A stretch of DNA of 50,226 nucleotides, from positions 1 through 50,226 of the forward strand of contig JAQTUP010000012.1 in the NCBI GenBank assembly GCA_028707275.1, given 5' to 3'. The translations under genes were made by a program, and so were the position numbers. Below are positions 30,000 through 39,465 of the stretch, piece after piece (positions within the stretch are counted from its first letter, which is position 1; each line of letters starts with the position of its first letter). This DNA comes from Gallionella sp. GTDB taxonomy: Bacteria > Pseudomonadota > Gammaproteobacteria > Burkholderiales > Gallionellaceae. Below the pieces are notes generated by a model. The model had not been told where the DNA came from, ran no database searches, and saw nothing but the letters and a program-made list of their open reading frames with translations.

Positions 30000-30410
30000 A
30001 TGAGCAATAATAAATTTTGTTTGCAATGCGACGATGGCACGTTGCTGGAGCATGCCAGACGCAATTTGTCGTTTACCTATCGAGATCATGCCCTGACCGT
30101 ACCGGAAGTTTCGGGTTGGCATTGCCCCGCGTGCGGAGAATGCGAGTTTGATGATGGCGAGGGCAAACGGTATAGCGATTTAGTCGATACATTTTGCGCC
30201 TCCATTGATCATGAGATTGCTGACTCTTTACGCGTCATCCGCAAGAAACTGGGCTTGCGCCAATCCGATGCAGGCAAGTTGTTTGGCGGCGGCGCTACCG
30301 CATTTTCAGAATACGAGCGGGGCAAGACTCAACCCCACAAATCCACCGTGCTGCTTCTGAAGCTGCTGGACAAGCACCCTGAACTGCTGGATGAACTTCG
30401 GGCGACGTAG
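30000..30410 (+). CDS. mqsA: type II antitoxin MqsA
   Basis: 136-aa antitoxin with an N-terminal zinc domain (Cys7, Cys10, Cys42, Cys45) that binds MqsR and a C-terminal helix-turn-helix domain (residues ~72-136) that binds the operator. Ribosome site AAGGAG precedes the ATG. In E. coli MqsA, Asn97 and Arg101 read the palindrome; the aligned residues here are Thr100 and Glu104, so the operator sequence is expected to differ. The 3' 90 codons are duplicated at 31377. Confidence 0.93.
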   Translation: MSNNKFCLQCDDGTLLEHARRNLSFTYRDHALTVPEVSGWHCPACGECEFDDGEGKRYSDLVDTFCASIDHEIADSLRVIRKKLGLRQSDAGKLFGGGATAFSEYERGKTQPHKSTVLLLKLLDKHPELLDELRAT

Positions 30411-30595
30411 GGCAAACATTATGCCGCCGGGTGAAGCATGATTGATGTAATCCGCCAGAAGCGCTGTGGCGATCAATGGCCGCAAGGCGTGAGAGAGCAG
30501 AACCATATCCGCCGCCCCTCGCCCTGCTGCGCATGTGGCACGTCAAGATCGTGGATAACAGGCCGGGATCGTACCAGTACAGGCAGGTTTGCGAG
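30140..30595 (+). repeat. direct repeat copy 1: 3' part of mqsA plus ~185 bp downstream
   Basis: Nearly identical to 31377-31837 (start offset 1237 bp). It includes codons ~47-136 of mqsA and a conserved non-coding tail, ending at CAGGTTTGCGAG. Each copy is followed by a HigBA-type pair. Confidence 0.93.
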
Positions 30596-30610
30596 TAGTG
30601 CGGCGTTCCA

Positions 30611-30705
<95 letters not shown>

Positions 30706-30712
30706 TCACGCC

Positions 30713-31039
30713 ATGTTTAAAGTTTCCGATTACCTGACAGACGATGGACACGACCCTTTCAAGGACTGGCTGGCAAATCTGACAGACCGACAAGCGCGAG
30801 CGCGTGTCGTAGTACGAATTCAGCGAATGGCCGCCGGAAACTTCGGGGATTGCAAGCCGATTGCCGATGGTGTTTGGGAATTGCGCATAGACCACGGGCA
30901 GGGCTATCGCGTGTATTACGCAAGGGCGGGCGCAAAGCTGATTCTGATTTTGATTGGTGGTGACAAGCGCAAGCAACAGACCGATATTGAAACAGCTTTG
31001 GAATACTGGAAGAACTGGAACAGGAGAAACAAAACATGA
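30713..31039 (+). CDS. HigB-like toxin, phage Gp49/RelE family
   Basis: 108-aa protein of the addiction-module killer family (PF05973-like). FKDWLANLTDRQARARVVVRIQRM, KPIADGVWELRIDHGQGYRVYYA and LILIGGDKRKQQTDIETA are characteristic. It is expected to be a ribosome-dependent mRNA interferase. The antitoxin gene overlaps by 4 bp (ATGA). No ribosome site is visible before the ATG. Confidence 0.9.
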   Translation: MFKVSDYLTDDGHDPFKDWLANLTDRQARARVVVRIQRMAAGNFGDCKPIADGVWELRIDHGQGYRVYYARAGAKLILILIGGDKRKQQTDIETALEYWKNWNRRNKT

Positions 31040-31338
31040 ACAAAGCATCCCGCCCCCATGATGACGCAGTGCTGGAACTGCTGCGCGAAGACCCGGCCTT
31101 TGCCGATGAATACCTGTCCGCAGCACTTGATGAAGCAGGCGAACCCGGAGGCCGCGAGGCTCTGCTGGCAGCCCTGCGCCATATTGCAGAAGCGCAAGGC
31201 ATGAGCGCGGTTGCAGAACGTGCGGGCATTCCAAGGGAAAGCCTTTACCGGGCATTGTCCACACGCGGCAATCCGACTATCAAGACCCTGCTGGCAGTTG
31301 TTGGCGCTGCAGGCTTGAAATTGTCCGTTCACCGATAA
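31036..31338 (+). CDS. HigA-like antitoxin of the Gp49-type module
   Basis: 100-aa helix-turn-helix protein (COG3636-type addiction module antidote). The HTH lies in GMSAVAERAGIPRESLYRALS followed by RGNPTIKTLLAVVGAAGLKL. It neutralises the upstream toxin and probably represses the pair. It overlaps the toxin gene by 4 bp. Confidence 0.9.
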   Translation: MNKASRPHDDAVLELLREDPAFADEYLSAALDEAGEPGGREALLAALRHIAEAQGMSAVAERAGIPRESLYRALSTRGNPTIKTLLAVVGAAGLKLSVHR

Positions 31339-31376
31339 CCGCCTGACCGGGTTTTCTCCAGCCTCCGGGGTGAAGC

Positions 31377-31647
31377 ATGCGAGTTTGATGATGGCGAGGG
31401 CAAACGGTATAGCGATTTAGTCGATACATTTTGCGCCTCCGTTGATCATGAGATTGCTGACTCTTTACGCGTCATCCGCAAGAAACCAGGCTTGCGCCAA
31501 TCCGATGCAGACAAGTTGTTTGGTGGCGGCGCTACCGCATTTTCAGAATACGAGCGGGGCAAGACTCAACCCCACAAATCCACCGTGCTGCTTCTGAAGC
31601 TGCTGGACAAGCACCCTGAACTGCTGGATGAACTTCGGGCGACGTAG
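31377..31647 (+). pseudogene. truncated second copy of mqsA (C-terminal HTH part)
   Basis: Matches codons ~47-136 of mqsA but lacks the zinc domain, has no in-frame ATG, and includes a Leu-to-Pro change (KKLGL to KKPGL). It lies in the same frame as higA upstream but behind its stop codon. It is preceded by GGTGAAGCATG, also found downstream of the intact mqsA, pointing to recombination at short homology. No mqsR accompanies it. Confidence 0.9.
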
Positions 31648-31837
31648 GGCAAACATTAGCCGCCGGGCGAAGCATGATTGAGTAACCCGCCAGAATCGCT
31701 GTGCAGATACAAGATCACTGGCCGCAAGGCGTGAGAGAGCAGAACTATATCCGCCGCCCCTCGCTCTGCCGCGCATGTGGCACGTCAAGATCGTGGATAA
31801 CAGGCCGGGATCGTACCAGTACAGGCAGGTTTGCGAG
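31377..31837 (+). repeat. direct repeat copy 2: mqsA fragment plus non-coding tail
   Basis: Second copy of the 30140-30595 block, about 461 bp with a few substitutions and small indels. After the shared CAGGTTTGCGAG it continues into the promoter of the second HigB. Confidence 0.93.
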
Positions 31838-31857
31838 TTGTGAACAGTTGATTGATA

Positions 31858-31886
31858 TTGATACGCATAACGTTACAGATTACAAT
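31858..31886 (+). promoter_or_regulatory. promoter of the decayed higB
   Basis: TTGATA (31858-31863), 17-bp spacer, TACAAT (31881-31886). The start would fall at about 31893, on the higB ATG (31892), so transcription is leaderless or begins within the first codon. Confidence 0.6.
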
Positions 31887-31891
31887 CAGCC

Positions 31892-32170
31892 ATGATTAAG
31901 ACATTCAGACACAAGTGACTAAAAACCTTTTTCGACACAGGTAGCAAAGCTGGCATACAACCGCACCACGCGCCCCGATTAGCCGCCATGCCGCGCCGTC
32001 TGAACGAAACGACCAACGCAAAAGGAATGAACCTGCCGGGATGGGGCTTTCATCCACTGACCGCAAACCTTGCCGAACATTATTCAGTATGCGTAAACGG
32101 CAACTGGCGCATGACGTTCACCTTTGAGGGTGAAGACGCCGTGCTTGTCGATTATCAGGACTACCATTAG
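31892..32170 (+). pseudogene. higB: higB toxin gene with premature UGA at codon 9
   Basis: Starting at ATG 31892 the frame gives MIKTFRHK, then TGA (31916-31918), then LKTFFDTGSKAGIQPHHAPR and on to PGWGFHPLTANLAEHYSV and VNGNWRMTFTFEGEDAVLVD in the same frame. This is a full-length (92-residue) HigB/RelE killer protein of the PF05015 type with one stop where relatives have glycine (GGA to TGA would suffice). Codon 33 ATG (31988) could start a 60-aa fragment, unlikely to be toxic. The UGA is followed by CUA; low-level readthrough is possible. Confidence 0.88.
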
Positions 32171-32182
32171 GAGTAAACGAAA

Positions 32183-32500
32183 ATGAAGATGCACAACCCC
32201 CCGCACCCCGGCCTGACCTTGCGCGATGACGTATTGCCCGCGCTGGGGCTGTCCGTGACCGAAGCCGCGCAACAATTGGACGTTGCCCGCGTGACGCTTT
32301 CCCGTGTAATCAATGGCCGTGCCGCAATATCGCCTGAAATGGCCTTGCGTATCGAGGCATGGTTAGGCGTGGAGCGAGGCGGAGAAGCCCGCCTATGGCT
32401 TGCAGAACAAAGCGCCTATGACATGTGGCAGGCCGAGCAACGCATCAAGACCGCCCCCTTGCATGTGCGACCTGCCCCACTGGAACGGCTGGCCGCCTGA
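32183..32500 (+). CDS. higA: HigA antitoxin
   Basis: 105-aa XRE-family antitoxin: HPGLTLRDDVLPALGLSVTE, HTH in AAQQLDVARVTLSRVINGR, then AISPEMALRIEAWLGV. Intact, with ribosome site AGGAG 10 bp before the ATG, 12 bp after the higB stop. It survives although its toxin gene is broken. Confidence 0.93.
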   Translation: MKMHNPPHPGLTLRDDVLPALGLSVTEAAQQLDVARVTLSRVINGRAAISPEMALRIEAWLGVERGGEARLWLAEQSAYDMWQAEQRIKTAPLHVRPAPLERLAA

Positions 32501-32537
32501 CTGTTTAAGCATTGCCTACCCTGCGAGTAATTACCAA

Positions 32538-32924
32538 ACTGATGTTACGCAGAAACCTCAGTCGTGTATTCAAATCGACTTCGCCGGGGGCAGCCCGGCT
32601 GCTGGTGACTTTCTTTTGAGTCGCCAAAAGAAAGTCACTAAAGAAAAAGCGACCCCGGTTTGCCGCGCCGCCAGGCTGTTACCTGCCTGCCGCAGGCAGG
32701 GCAGTCAGGCGGCGTTCCCTTGATAGTCACAAACAGGCGGGGCTGCGCAACTCGCACGATCCGCTCGCGGCCACGTGCTCAAACAGTGCTCGCCTAACCC
32801 CACCGCTTGTTTGCGACTATCTTCGGCGGCGCACAGGGGCTGTCGGTGACGCGCAAAGATTATCCCCCCAACTAATTTGATGACTCACCAATCCTGATTT
32901 TAGAAGCTTGTGCGTAACATCAGT
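32538..32924. mobile_element. MITE-like element with 14-bp terminal inverted repeats
   Basis: Ends are ACTGATGTTACGCA (32538-32551) and its exact complement TGCGTAACATCAGT (32911-32924). The 6-bp sequence TACCAA directly abuts both ends (32532-32537 and 32925-32930), as expected for a target-site duplication. The 387 bp encode no transposase. Inside are a perfect 14-bp hairpin with a 6-nt loop (32605-32638) and a longer, almost perfect inverted repeat (32722-32821). Open frames inside are not convincing genes. Confidence 0.8.
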
Positions 32925-32930
32925 TACCAA

Positions 32931-33101
32931 AGGGAAAAAACGGGAATCTTTCACCCGCTGGCAATGCCCCCTATTTTGAATAGCGTGTTTTGAAAGGACA
33001 AATCCGTCGCAAATCTGTGCCAAATCGCGCGCCGCCTTACAAAATACGAGAAAGTCAGCCCTCTGAAATGAATAATTGTAGAAAATGGCACATAATTTTA
33101 G
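32931..33101. other. non-coding gap between the MITE-like element and the tRNA terminator
   Basis: No gene or repeat recognised; AT-rich toward 33080-33100. Confidence 0.5.
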
Positions 33102-33137
33102 AAAAACAAAGGGCTCACATTTCTGCAAGCCCTTGTT
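33102..33137 (-). terminator. terminator downstream of the rpoD-tRNA transcript
   Basis: On the minus strand AACAAGGGCT pairs with AGCCCTTTGTT (one bulged base) around a 13-nt loop, followed by TTTTTC. It lies 5 bp after the encoded CCA of the tRNA and ends the whole rpsU-yqeY-dnaG-rpoD-tRNA run. Confidence 0.8.
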
Positions 33138-33141
33138 TATT

Positions 33142-33218
33142 TGGTGGGTCGTCACGGACTTGAACCGTGGACCAAAGGATTATGAGTCCTCTGCTCTAAC
33201 CAACTGAGCTAACGACCC
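33142..33218 (-). tRNA. tRNA with CAT anticodon, probably tRNA-Ile2 (lysidine) rather than elongator Met
   Basis: Complete cloverleaf with acceptor GGGTCGT/ACGACCC, loop CTCATAA and encoded CCA. The anticodon arm and variable region (GACTCATAATCC, then TTGGTCC) resemble tRNA-Ile2, whose C34 is converted to lysidine by TilS to read AUA. Elongator Met cannot be fully excluded by eye. It begins 5 bp after the rpoD stop codon, so it must be cut from the rpoD mRNA by RNase P. Confidence 0.85.
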
Positions 33219-33223
33219 GTAAA

Positions 33224-35203
33224 CTATTTACCTTCGCTGTCGAGAAAGCTTTTAAGCTTCTCCGAACGCGACGGGTGACGCAACTTGCGCAAAGCCTTGG
33301 CTTCGATCTGACGAATACGCTCGCGCGTCACATCAAACTGTTTGCCTACTTCTTCGAGCGTGTGATCGGTGTTCATCTCGATACCGAAACGCATGCGCAA
33401 CACTTTTGCTTCGCGCTGCGTCAGGCTGTCCAGTATATCCGAAGTTGCGCTTCTCAGGCTCTCATAAACCGCAGCTTCGATAGGCACGGTGGTATTTGAG
33501 TCTTCAATAAAGTCGCCCAGATGCGAATCATCATCATCACCGACCGGGGTTTCCATCGAAATCGGCTCTTTGGCAATCTTCAGAATCTTGTGAATCTTGT
33601 CTTCCGACATTTCCATCTTGGCCGCTAACGTTGCAGCATCCGCTTCCTGCCCGGTTTCCTGCAAAATCTGACGCGAGATGCGGTTCATCTTGTTAATCGT
33701 CTCGATCATATGCACCGGAATACGGATGGTGCGCGCCTGATCGGCGATGGAGCGGGTGATCGCTTGGCGTATCCACCAGGTGGCATAGGTCGAAAACTTG
33801 TAACCGCGACGATATTCGAATTTATCGACCGCCTTCATCAGACCTATATTGCCTTCTTGGATCAGGTCGAGGAATTGCAATCCGCGATTGGTGTATTTTT
33901 TGGCGATGGAAATCACCAGACGCAAGTTGGCCTCGATCATGTCTCGCTTGGCGCGGTGTGACCTCGCCTCGCCATTGGTCATGCGGCGATTGATTTCCTT
34001 CAGGTCGACAATCGGCAAACCGACGCGCTTTTGCATGTTGATCAGATTTTGCTGCTTCTCGATGATCGCGTGCTGATAGCGCACCAGCAACTCACTGTAA
34101 GGCTTGCCCGATTTAACTTCCTGGGCCAGCCAATCCATATCGACTTCGTGGCCGATAAAGCTCTTGATAAAATGCGGACGAGGCATTTTGCTCTTCGTCA
34201 CGCAAATGTCCTGAATACCCCGTTCGTTCTGGCGAATCTCTTCGACCAGGCCGCGCATGGTATTGCACAGCGCCTCGACCTGCTTGGCCGTAAACCGAAA
34301 AGCCATCAGCTCTTCGGTGATCCCCGCCTGATGCGTATTGTATTGTTCGCTGAGGTAGCCGTATTTCTCGTAGGCCTTGCCCATCTTGCTGAACAAATCG
34401 GCAATGATGGCAAATCTTGCCAGCGCATCGGCCTTTAACTGAGCCAGATCGGCAGCGGCAGCGGCAGCAGAAGCGGCAGCCATCGCCTCTTCATCCTCGT
34501 CACCCTCTTCGTCATCCGCATCCGACTCATCGGACGACTCGTCGTGGTCTTCCTCGCCCTCTTCGTCATGCTCATCGGCGCCCGCCAAACCGGACTCATC
34601 TTCGAGTTCCACTTCGACAAAGCCGTCTATCAATTCGTTGACACGGATTTCATCTGTTTCAATCTTCGCCGCCAGCGCCAGAATTTCCGCAATGGATACA
34701 GGACAGGCGGAAATCGCCTGAATCATGTTCCGCTGACCTTCTTCGATGCGCTTGGCGATCTCGATTTCTTTTTCGCGGGTCAGCAGATCAACCGTTCCCA
34801 TTTCGCGCATATACATGCGCACAGGATCCGTGGTTCGACCAAATTCAGAATCAACCGTAGACAAGGCAGCCTCAGCCTCTTCAGCCGCATCTTCATCCGC
34901 CGCAGTCGGCGCGGAATCGGTCATGATCAGCGCTTCGGCATCAGGCGCGACATCGCACACCTTGATACCCATGTCATTGATCATGCTGGCGACGCTTTCG
35001 ATCTGCTCGACTTCGAGCATATCGGGCAAATGATCATTAATCTCGGCGTAAGTCAGGTAGCCGCGCTCCTTGCCCAGCACGATCAATGCCTTGAGGCTGG
35101 TACGACGGGCGTCAATATCCTGCTGCAACTCCGCAACCGGTTGAGCGATAAAGTCTTCCGCCTTCTTGTCCAGTTTTTTCTTGCTTTTTTTAATCGTTAC
35201 CAT
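33224..35203 (-). CDS. rpoD: RNA polymerase sigma factor RpoD (sigma-70)
   Basis: 659-aa primary sigma factor. Region 1.1 at the N-terminus, a highly acidic insert (~210-245), region 2 with [20 protein letters not shown] and [20 protein letters not shown], region 3, and region 4 [23 protein letters not shown]. Last protein gene of the macromolecular synthesis operon. A repeat element lies 35 bp upstream of the start. Confidence 0.99.
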   Translation of the reverse strand: MVTIKKSKKKLDKKAEDFIAQPVAELQQDIDARRTSLKALIVLGKERGYLTYAEINDHLPDMLEVEQIESVASMINDMGIKVCDVAPDAEALIMTDSAPTAADEDAAEEAEAALSTVDSEFGRTTDPVRMYMREMGTVDLLTREKEIEIAKRIEEGQRNMIQAISACPVSIAEILALAAKIETDEIRVNELIDGFVEVELEDESGLAGADEHDEEGEEDHDESSDESDADDEEGDEDEEAMAAASAAAAAADLAQLKADALARFAIIADLFSKMGKAYEKYGYLSEQYNTHQAGITEELMAFRFTAKQVEALCNTMRGLVEEIRQNERGIQDICVTKSKMPRPHFIKSFIGHEVDMDWLAQEVKSGKPYSELLVRYQHAIIEKQQNLINMQKRVGLPIVDLKEINRRMTNGEARSHRAKRDMIEANLRLVISIAKKYTNRGLQFLDLIQEGNIGLMKAVDKFEYRRGYKFSTYATWWIRQAITRSIADQARTIRIPVHMIETINKMNRISRQILQETGQEADAATLAAKMEMSEDKIHKILKIAKEPISMETPVGDDDDSHLGDFIEDSNTTVPIEAAVYESLRSATSDILDSLTQREAKVLRMRFGIEMNTDHTLEEVGKQFDVTRERIRQIEAKALRKLRHPSRSEKLKSFLDSEGK

Positions 35204-35237
35204 AATCTTGTTTCCAATTGCGTAAGACCTACATTAA

Positions 35238-35333
35238 CGTAAAACTCGCGCAGCGTATCCTTTGCCCCTCGCCTGCTGGAGAGGGGTGAGAGAAACGAGC
35301 CTGCCTGTGCGTTGCACGCAGACAGGCATGGCG
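35238..35333. repeat. dispersed REP/MITE-like element upstream of rpoD
   Basis: Starts CGTAAAACTCGCGCAGCG, continues TTTGCCCCTCGCCTG, and includes a hairpin CTGCCTGTGCG/CGCAGACAGG, ending near GGCATGGCGG. Same family as copies in ogt and at argS, same orientation to the downstream gene. The remaining gap to dnaG (35334-35436) shows nothing else. Confidence 0.85.
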
Positions 35334-35436
35334 GTTTTCATCATCAGGGCAGCATCTTCGCCATACCCGTCAGCGTCGCAGAAAAGCGCACCATTATACC
35401 CGAAAGCCACAAACTTTTCTTAATCTTTGTGGACAG

Positions 35437-37155
35437 TTAGCGTTGCAACAGACGCAGATACTGCTCGCGCTCCTCGCCAGTCAGGCAAGACAGGCCGCCT
35501 TGCGCCAACTTTCCCTGCAAAGCCTGAAAACGCTGGCGACGCAACCCGTCATTGAGCCGATCGAGCAACCCTGAAAATTCAGCCTCCACATCAAAATCCT
35601 CCCCCCAGCCCAGCATATCAGCCTCCGCCTGCGCCAGGGTGCGGGCGTGAATCGTACCTTCAAAGGTTTGCATCAGCGCCGGTGTGCTCATCGAATATCC
35701 GGCGTCTTTCAACACCTGCAACACAGCCTCGACAGCCTCGGCATCCGCGCCCGCCTCATGCCATTCGACCGGCATTTGTTTAGCCAGCTCAGGCTGCGCA
35801 ATCAGGCATTGCAACAACAACCGCTGAACAGGAAATGGGGTGCGCACTGATTTTTTCAAGGGCACGCGCGGCGCATGAGCGATCGACTTGATCTCAAACA
35901 GCGCCTCCAGCTCCGGCTGACTGATCCCCGCGAGCGCCGCCACCTCTTTACGCAACAGCAAGGACGCGACAGGGGACACCATCGAGGACAACAGGGGACG
36001 CGCCCTGTGCAGCAACTGATTGCGCCCTTCCTGACTCTTCAAATCCAGATCGGCGCTGATTTCGCGCAGCAGATAAGCCGACAAAGGCATCGCATCCGTC
36101 AGACGACGCTCGAACTCCTGGCGACCAAATTCCCGGATAAAACTGTCCGGATCATGCTCTGTCGGCAAAAACAAAAAGCTGATCAGCTTGCCGTCCTGCA
36201 AATGGGGCAAGGCATTCTCCAGTGCGCGCCAGGCCGCTTTTTGTCCGGCCTTATCGCCGTCAAAACAAAATACGACCAGCCCCGCCAGACGCAACAATTT
36301 CTGTATATGGTAAGGAGTGGTGGCCGTACCCAGGGTTGCCACGGCATAGTCGACGCCGTGCTGAGCCAGCGCCACCACATCCATATAGCCCTCGACCACC
36401 AGCACTCTTTGCGTGGCTCGTATCGATTTTTGCGCCTGAAACAGACCATACAACTCGCGACCCTTTTCAAACAGGGGCGTTTCCGGCGAATTGAGATACT
36501 TCGGCTCGCCTTTGTTCAGAACGCGACCGCCGAAGCCGATTACCTGATTGCGCACATTGATGATGGGAAACATGATGCGGTCACGAAACCTGTCGTAACG
36601 CTTGTCGTTGTCTCCGCTGATCACCAGACCGGTTTCATCGAGGGCCAGGCTCTGATAATCGGAAAAAGCAGCAGCAAGGTTTTGCCAGCCATCAGGCGCA
36701 TAACCGATCGCAAACTTCGCGGCGATCTCGCCGCTCAACCCCCGCTGCTTGAGATAATCAATCGCCCGCACGGAAATCTTGAGCTGATCACGATAATAAC
36801 GCGTAGCGACTTGCGTCACCTCATACAAATCGGGCGCCACTGACCTTGCGGGTTGCCCCGAGCGCTCATGCGGCACATCCATACCCACGCTCTGCGCCAG
36901 ATCCTCGACCGCTTCGACGAAACCCAGCCCCAGATGCTCCATGACAAAACTGATCGCCGTTCCATGCACGCCGCAACCGAAGCAATGATAAAACTGTTTT
37001 GACTGGCTGACGGTAAATGAGGGGGATTTTTCGTTGTGAAACGGACAGCAGGCTACGTAATTTGCACCTGCTTTTTTAAGAGGCACATGGCGCTCAACAA
37101 CGTCGACGATGTCGATACGATTGAGCAGATCCTGAATAAAACTTGATGGAATCAT
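35437..37155 (-). CDS. dnaG: DNA primase
   Basis: 572-aa primase. Zinc-binding domain near residues 37-65 (CPFHNEKSPSFTV, FHCFGCGVHG-like spacing), TOPRIM core (VLVVEGYMDVVALAQHGVDY, FCFDGDKAGQKAAWRAL) and a C-terminal DnaB-interaction domain. Middle gene of the rpsU-yqeY-dnaG-rpoD operon. Confidence 0.98.
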   Translation of the reverse strand: MIPSSFIQDLLNRIDIVDVVERHVPLKKAGANYVACCPFHNEKSPSFTVSQSKQFYHCFGCGVHGTAISFVMEHLGLGFVEAVEDLAQSVGMDVPHERSGQPARSVAPDLYEVTQVATRYYRDQLKISVRAIDYLKQRGLSGEIAAKFAIGYAPDGWQNLAAAFSDYQSLALDETGLVISGDNDKRYDRFRDRIMFPIINVRNQVIGFGGRVLNKGEPKYLNSPETPLFEKGRELYGLFQAQKSIRATQRVLVVEGYMDVVALAQHGVDYAVATLGTATTPYHIQKLLRLAGLVVFCFDGDKAGQKAAWRALENALPHLQDGKLISFLFLPTEHDPDSFIREFGRQEFERRLTDAMPLSAYLLREISADLDLKSQEGRNQLLHRARPLLSSMVSPVASLLLRKEVAALAGISQPELEALFEIKSIAHAPRVPLKKSVRTPFPVQRLLLQCLIAQPELAKQMPVEWHEAGADAEAVEAVLQVLKDAGYSMSTPALMQTFEGTIHARTLAQAEADMLGWGEDFDVEAEFSGLLDRLNDGLRRQRFQALQGKLAQGGLSCLTGEEREQYLRLLQR

Positions 37156-37254
37156 GCCGCACGCGCCTTATCGGAAAAACCAACAGACGTAAAAAAAAGG
37201 CCAGCCTGCCAAAAACAGCAGCACTGTACCCCCGTCAGAATAACGACCCGAGAA

Positions 37255-37701
37255 CTATTTGGATAAATGTGATTTGATCAAAACAGAGACTTTACCCATA
37301 TCAGCCAGACCCGCCAGCCTGGGCTTAAGATACCCCATCACCTTACCCATATCCTGAGGACCTGCAGCACCGACTGCAACAATGGCTTCGATCACGGCAG
37401 CCGCGACCTCATCATCACCCAGTTGTTGCGGCATATAAGCTGACAACACGCTCATCTCGAATTTTTCGATATCCGCCAGATCCTGACGGCCAGCCGCCTC
37501 GAACTGACTGATGGAATCACGCCGCTGCTTGTTCATCTTTTCGATGATAGCAACCACATCGGCATCCGATAATTCGATACGCTCGTCTACCTCGCGCTGC
37601 TTGATGGCAGCGAGCAGCAAACGAACAGCCGAAAGACGTGCCGTTTCCTTGGCGCGCATTGCAGCTTTCATATCATCGGTAATCTGTTGTCTTAGACTCA
37701 T
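37255..37701 (-). CDS. GatB/YqeY domain protein
   Basis: 148-aa YqeY-type protein related to the tRNA-binding tail of GatB. MSLRQQITDDMKAAMRAKE, RLLLAAIKQREVDERI and DMGKVMGYLKPRLAGLADM are typical. ATG 37701 fits the family start. Its usual place between rpsU and dnaG is kept. Function is unproven but tRNA-related. Confidence 0.95.
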   Translation of the reverse strand: MSLRQQITDDMKAAMRAKETARLSAVRLLLAAIKQREVDERIELSDADVVAIIEKMNKQRRDSISQFEAAGRQDLADIEKFEMSVLSAYMPQQLGDDEVAAAVIEAIVAVGAAGPQDMGKVMGYLKPRLAGLADMGKVSVLIKSHLSK

Positions 37702-37746
37702 ATTGACTCCAATTGCCACGCGGACGTGGACAACCGAAAATCCAGT

Positions 37747-37959
37747 CTAATAAAGCTTCGGCGGCAGTGTTTGGCTGCGCAGACGCTTGTAATGACGCTT
37801 TACTGCTGCCGCGAGCTTGCGCTTGCGTTCAGCTGTAGGCTTTTCGTAAAATTCGCGCGCACGCAAGTCGGTCAGCAGACCGGTTTTTTCTACAGAACGC
37901 TTGAAACGACGCATTGCGACTTCAAACGGCTCATTCTCTTTAACACGTACGGTTGTCAT
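37747..37959 (-). CDS. rpsU: 30S ribosomal protein S21
   Basis: 70-aa very basic protein, first gene of the macromolecular synthesis operon. [20 protein letters not shown] and [23 protein letters not shown] are diagnostic. It is needed for mRNA binding during initiation. Confidence 0.98.
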   Translation of the reverse strand: MTTVRVKENEPFEVAMRRFKRSVEKTGLLTDLRAREFYEKPTAERKRKLAAAVKRHYKRLRSQTLPPKLY

Positions 37960-38033
37960 CTACGAACTACCTTCTACCAAAAAATTGAGGGCGCGATTCT
38001 AGCAAAATTGCAATCGCATAACAACTGCTATTT

Positions 38034-38059
38034 TGTCAGCGCGTAAAAATAAGCTGACA
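38034..38059. other. inverted repeat between rpsU and tyrS
   Basis: TGTCAGC/GCTGACA separated by 12 nt, between the tyrS stop codon (38066) and the rpsU start (37959). No T run in either direction, so not a standard terminator. Possibly an operator or structure near the rpsU promoter. Confidence 0.35.
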
Positions 38060-38065
38060 TTACCG

Positions 38066-39265
38066 CTATAGAACAGTGATTCTGGCAAACTTTCGCTTGC
38101 CCACCTGCGCCACGACCACCCTGCCCGCCTCGACCATATCGCCTTTATCGTTCACGCGCTCTCCATCCAACTTGACAGCCCCTTGTTGAATCATACGTAT
38201 CGCCTCCGAGGTACTGCCGACCAGATCCGCTGATTTTAGCAACTGGGGCACAAAAATCCTCCCGTCCGGCGCGGCCACACTAATTTCGGGCATGTCGTCA
38301 GGCAAGGCGCCCCGGCGAAAACGCGCCTCAAACTCATCGAGCGCGGCTTCTGCATCGCGCGGCGTATGGAAGCGCGCCACGATTTCCTGCGCCAGCAGCA
38401 CCTTGATGTCGCGAGGATTTCGTCCGCCTTCCACCTCCATACGCCAGAGTGCAATTTCGCTGCTGCTGCGAAATGACAGCAATTCCAGGTAACGCCACAT
38501 CAACACATCCGAAATTGACATCAGCTTGCCAAACATTTCCTGCGGCGCATCGGTGATGCCGATGTAATTACCCAGCGACTTGGACATCTTGTTCACGCCG
38601 TCCAGACCTTCGAGCAGCGGCATGGTCAGGATACACTGAGCCGGCTGTCCGTAATGCCTTTGCATCTCGCGCCCCATCAGCAGGTTAAATTTCTGATCGG
38701 TGCCGCCCAGCTCCAGGTCAGCCTTTAATGCGACGGAGTCATACCCCTGAACCAGGGGATAGATAAACTCGTGGATCGCGATCGGCTGAGAGCTCTTGTA
38801 GCGCTTGGAAAAATCGTCGCGTTCGAGCATTTGCGCCACCGTATGAGTGGCCGCCAACCGGATTAAGTCCACCGCGCTGAATTTATCCATCCAGGTCGAA
38901 TTAAACACGATCTCGGTCTTGTCAGCATCTAACACCTTGAAGACCTGATCGCGATAGGACTGGGCATTTTCGAGCACCTGCTCGCGCGTCAGCGGAGGGC
39001 GGGTCGCGTTTTTCCCGGTCGGGTCGCCTATCATGCCGGTGAAATCACCGATCAAAAATAACGCGTGATGCCCCAGATTCTGAAGCTGACGCATCTTGTT
39101 GAGCAGCACCGTATGCCCCAGATGCAAATCGGGTGCGGTAGGATCGAACCCCGCCTTGATGCGCAACGGCCTGCCCAAAGCCAACTTCTGTTTCAGCTCA
39201 GACTCGATCAAAAGCTCGTCCGAACCGCGTTTTATCAAATCAAGCGCCTGTGTCATTTCATTCAT
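38066..39265 (-). CDS. tyrS: tyrosyl-tRNA synthetase
   Basis: 399-aa class I synthetase of the TyrRS subtype common in Gram-negatives. HIGH-type motif [11 protein letters not shown] near residue 49 and KMSKS in [15 protein letters not shown]-terminal S4 RNA-binding domain ([19 protein letters not shown]) ends the protein. Confidence 0.98.
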   Translation of the reverse strand: MNEMTQALDLIKRGSDELLIESELKQKLALGRPLRIKAGFDPTAPDLHLGHTVLLNKMRQLQNLGHHALFLIGDFTGMIGDPTGKNATRPPLTREQVLENAQSYRDQVFKVLDADKTEIVFNSTWMDKFSAVDLIRLAATHTVAQMLERDDFSKRYKSSQPIAIHEFIYPLVQGYDSVALKADLELGGTDQKFNLLMGREMQRHYGQPAQCILTMPLLEGLDGVNKMSKSLGNYIGITDAPQEMFGKLMSISDVLMWRYLELLSFRSSSEIALWRMEVEGGRNPRDIKVLLAQEIVARFHTPRDAEAALDEFEARFRRGALPDDMPEISVAAPDGRIFVPQLLKSADLVGSTSEAIRMIQQGAVKLDGERVNDKGDMVEAGRVVVAQVGKRKFARITVL

Positions 39266-39465
39266 ATTTTTTCATTTCAAGTTCAAGGAATCCGCGACCA
39301 TCCGCCTGAATTTCATACCGCCTGTCGAAAATACTGCGCCGGTCAATTTTTTTGTTACCAATTATCAGTTTAGTCCTTTAAGGTATAGCTTATTTCTGTT
39401 AAAGTTCGCGACAATCAAAAACGCAACTGCCAGCAACTGAAGCCGGGCAGCATACGGAGACACGA

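Noticed and set aside
31916..31918. Selenocysteine codon in higB
   Set aside because: No selenocysteine insertion hairpin is evident directly after the UGA, and relatives have glycine, not cysteine, at this place.
32400..32723. Open frame of 107 codons crossing the end of higA and the MITE-like element
   Set aside because: It overlaps higA in another frame and then follows the hairpins of the mobile element; composition is that of repeat DNA.
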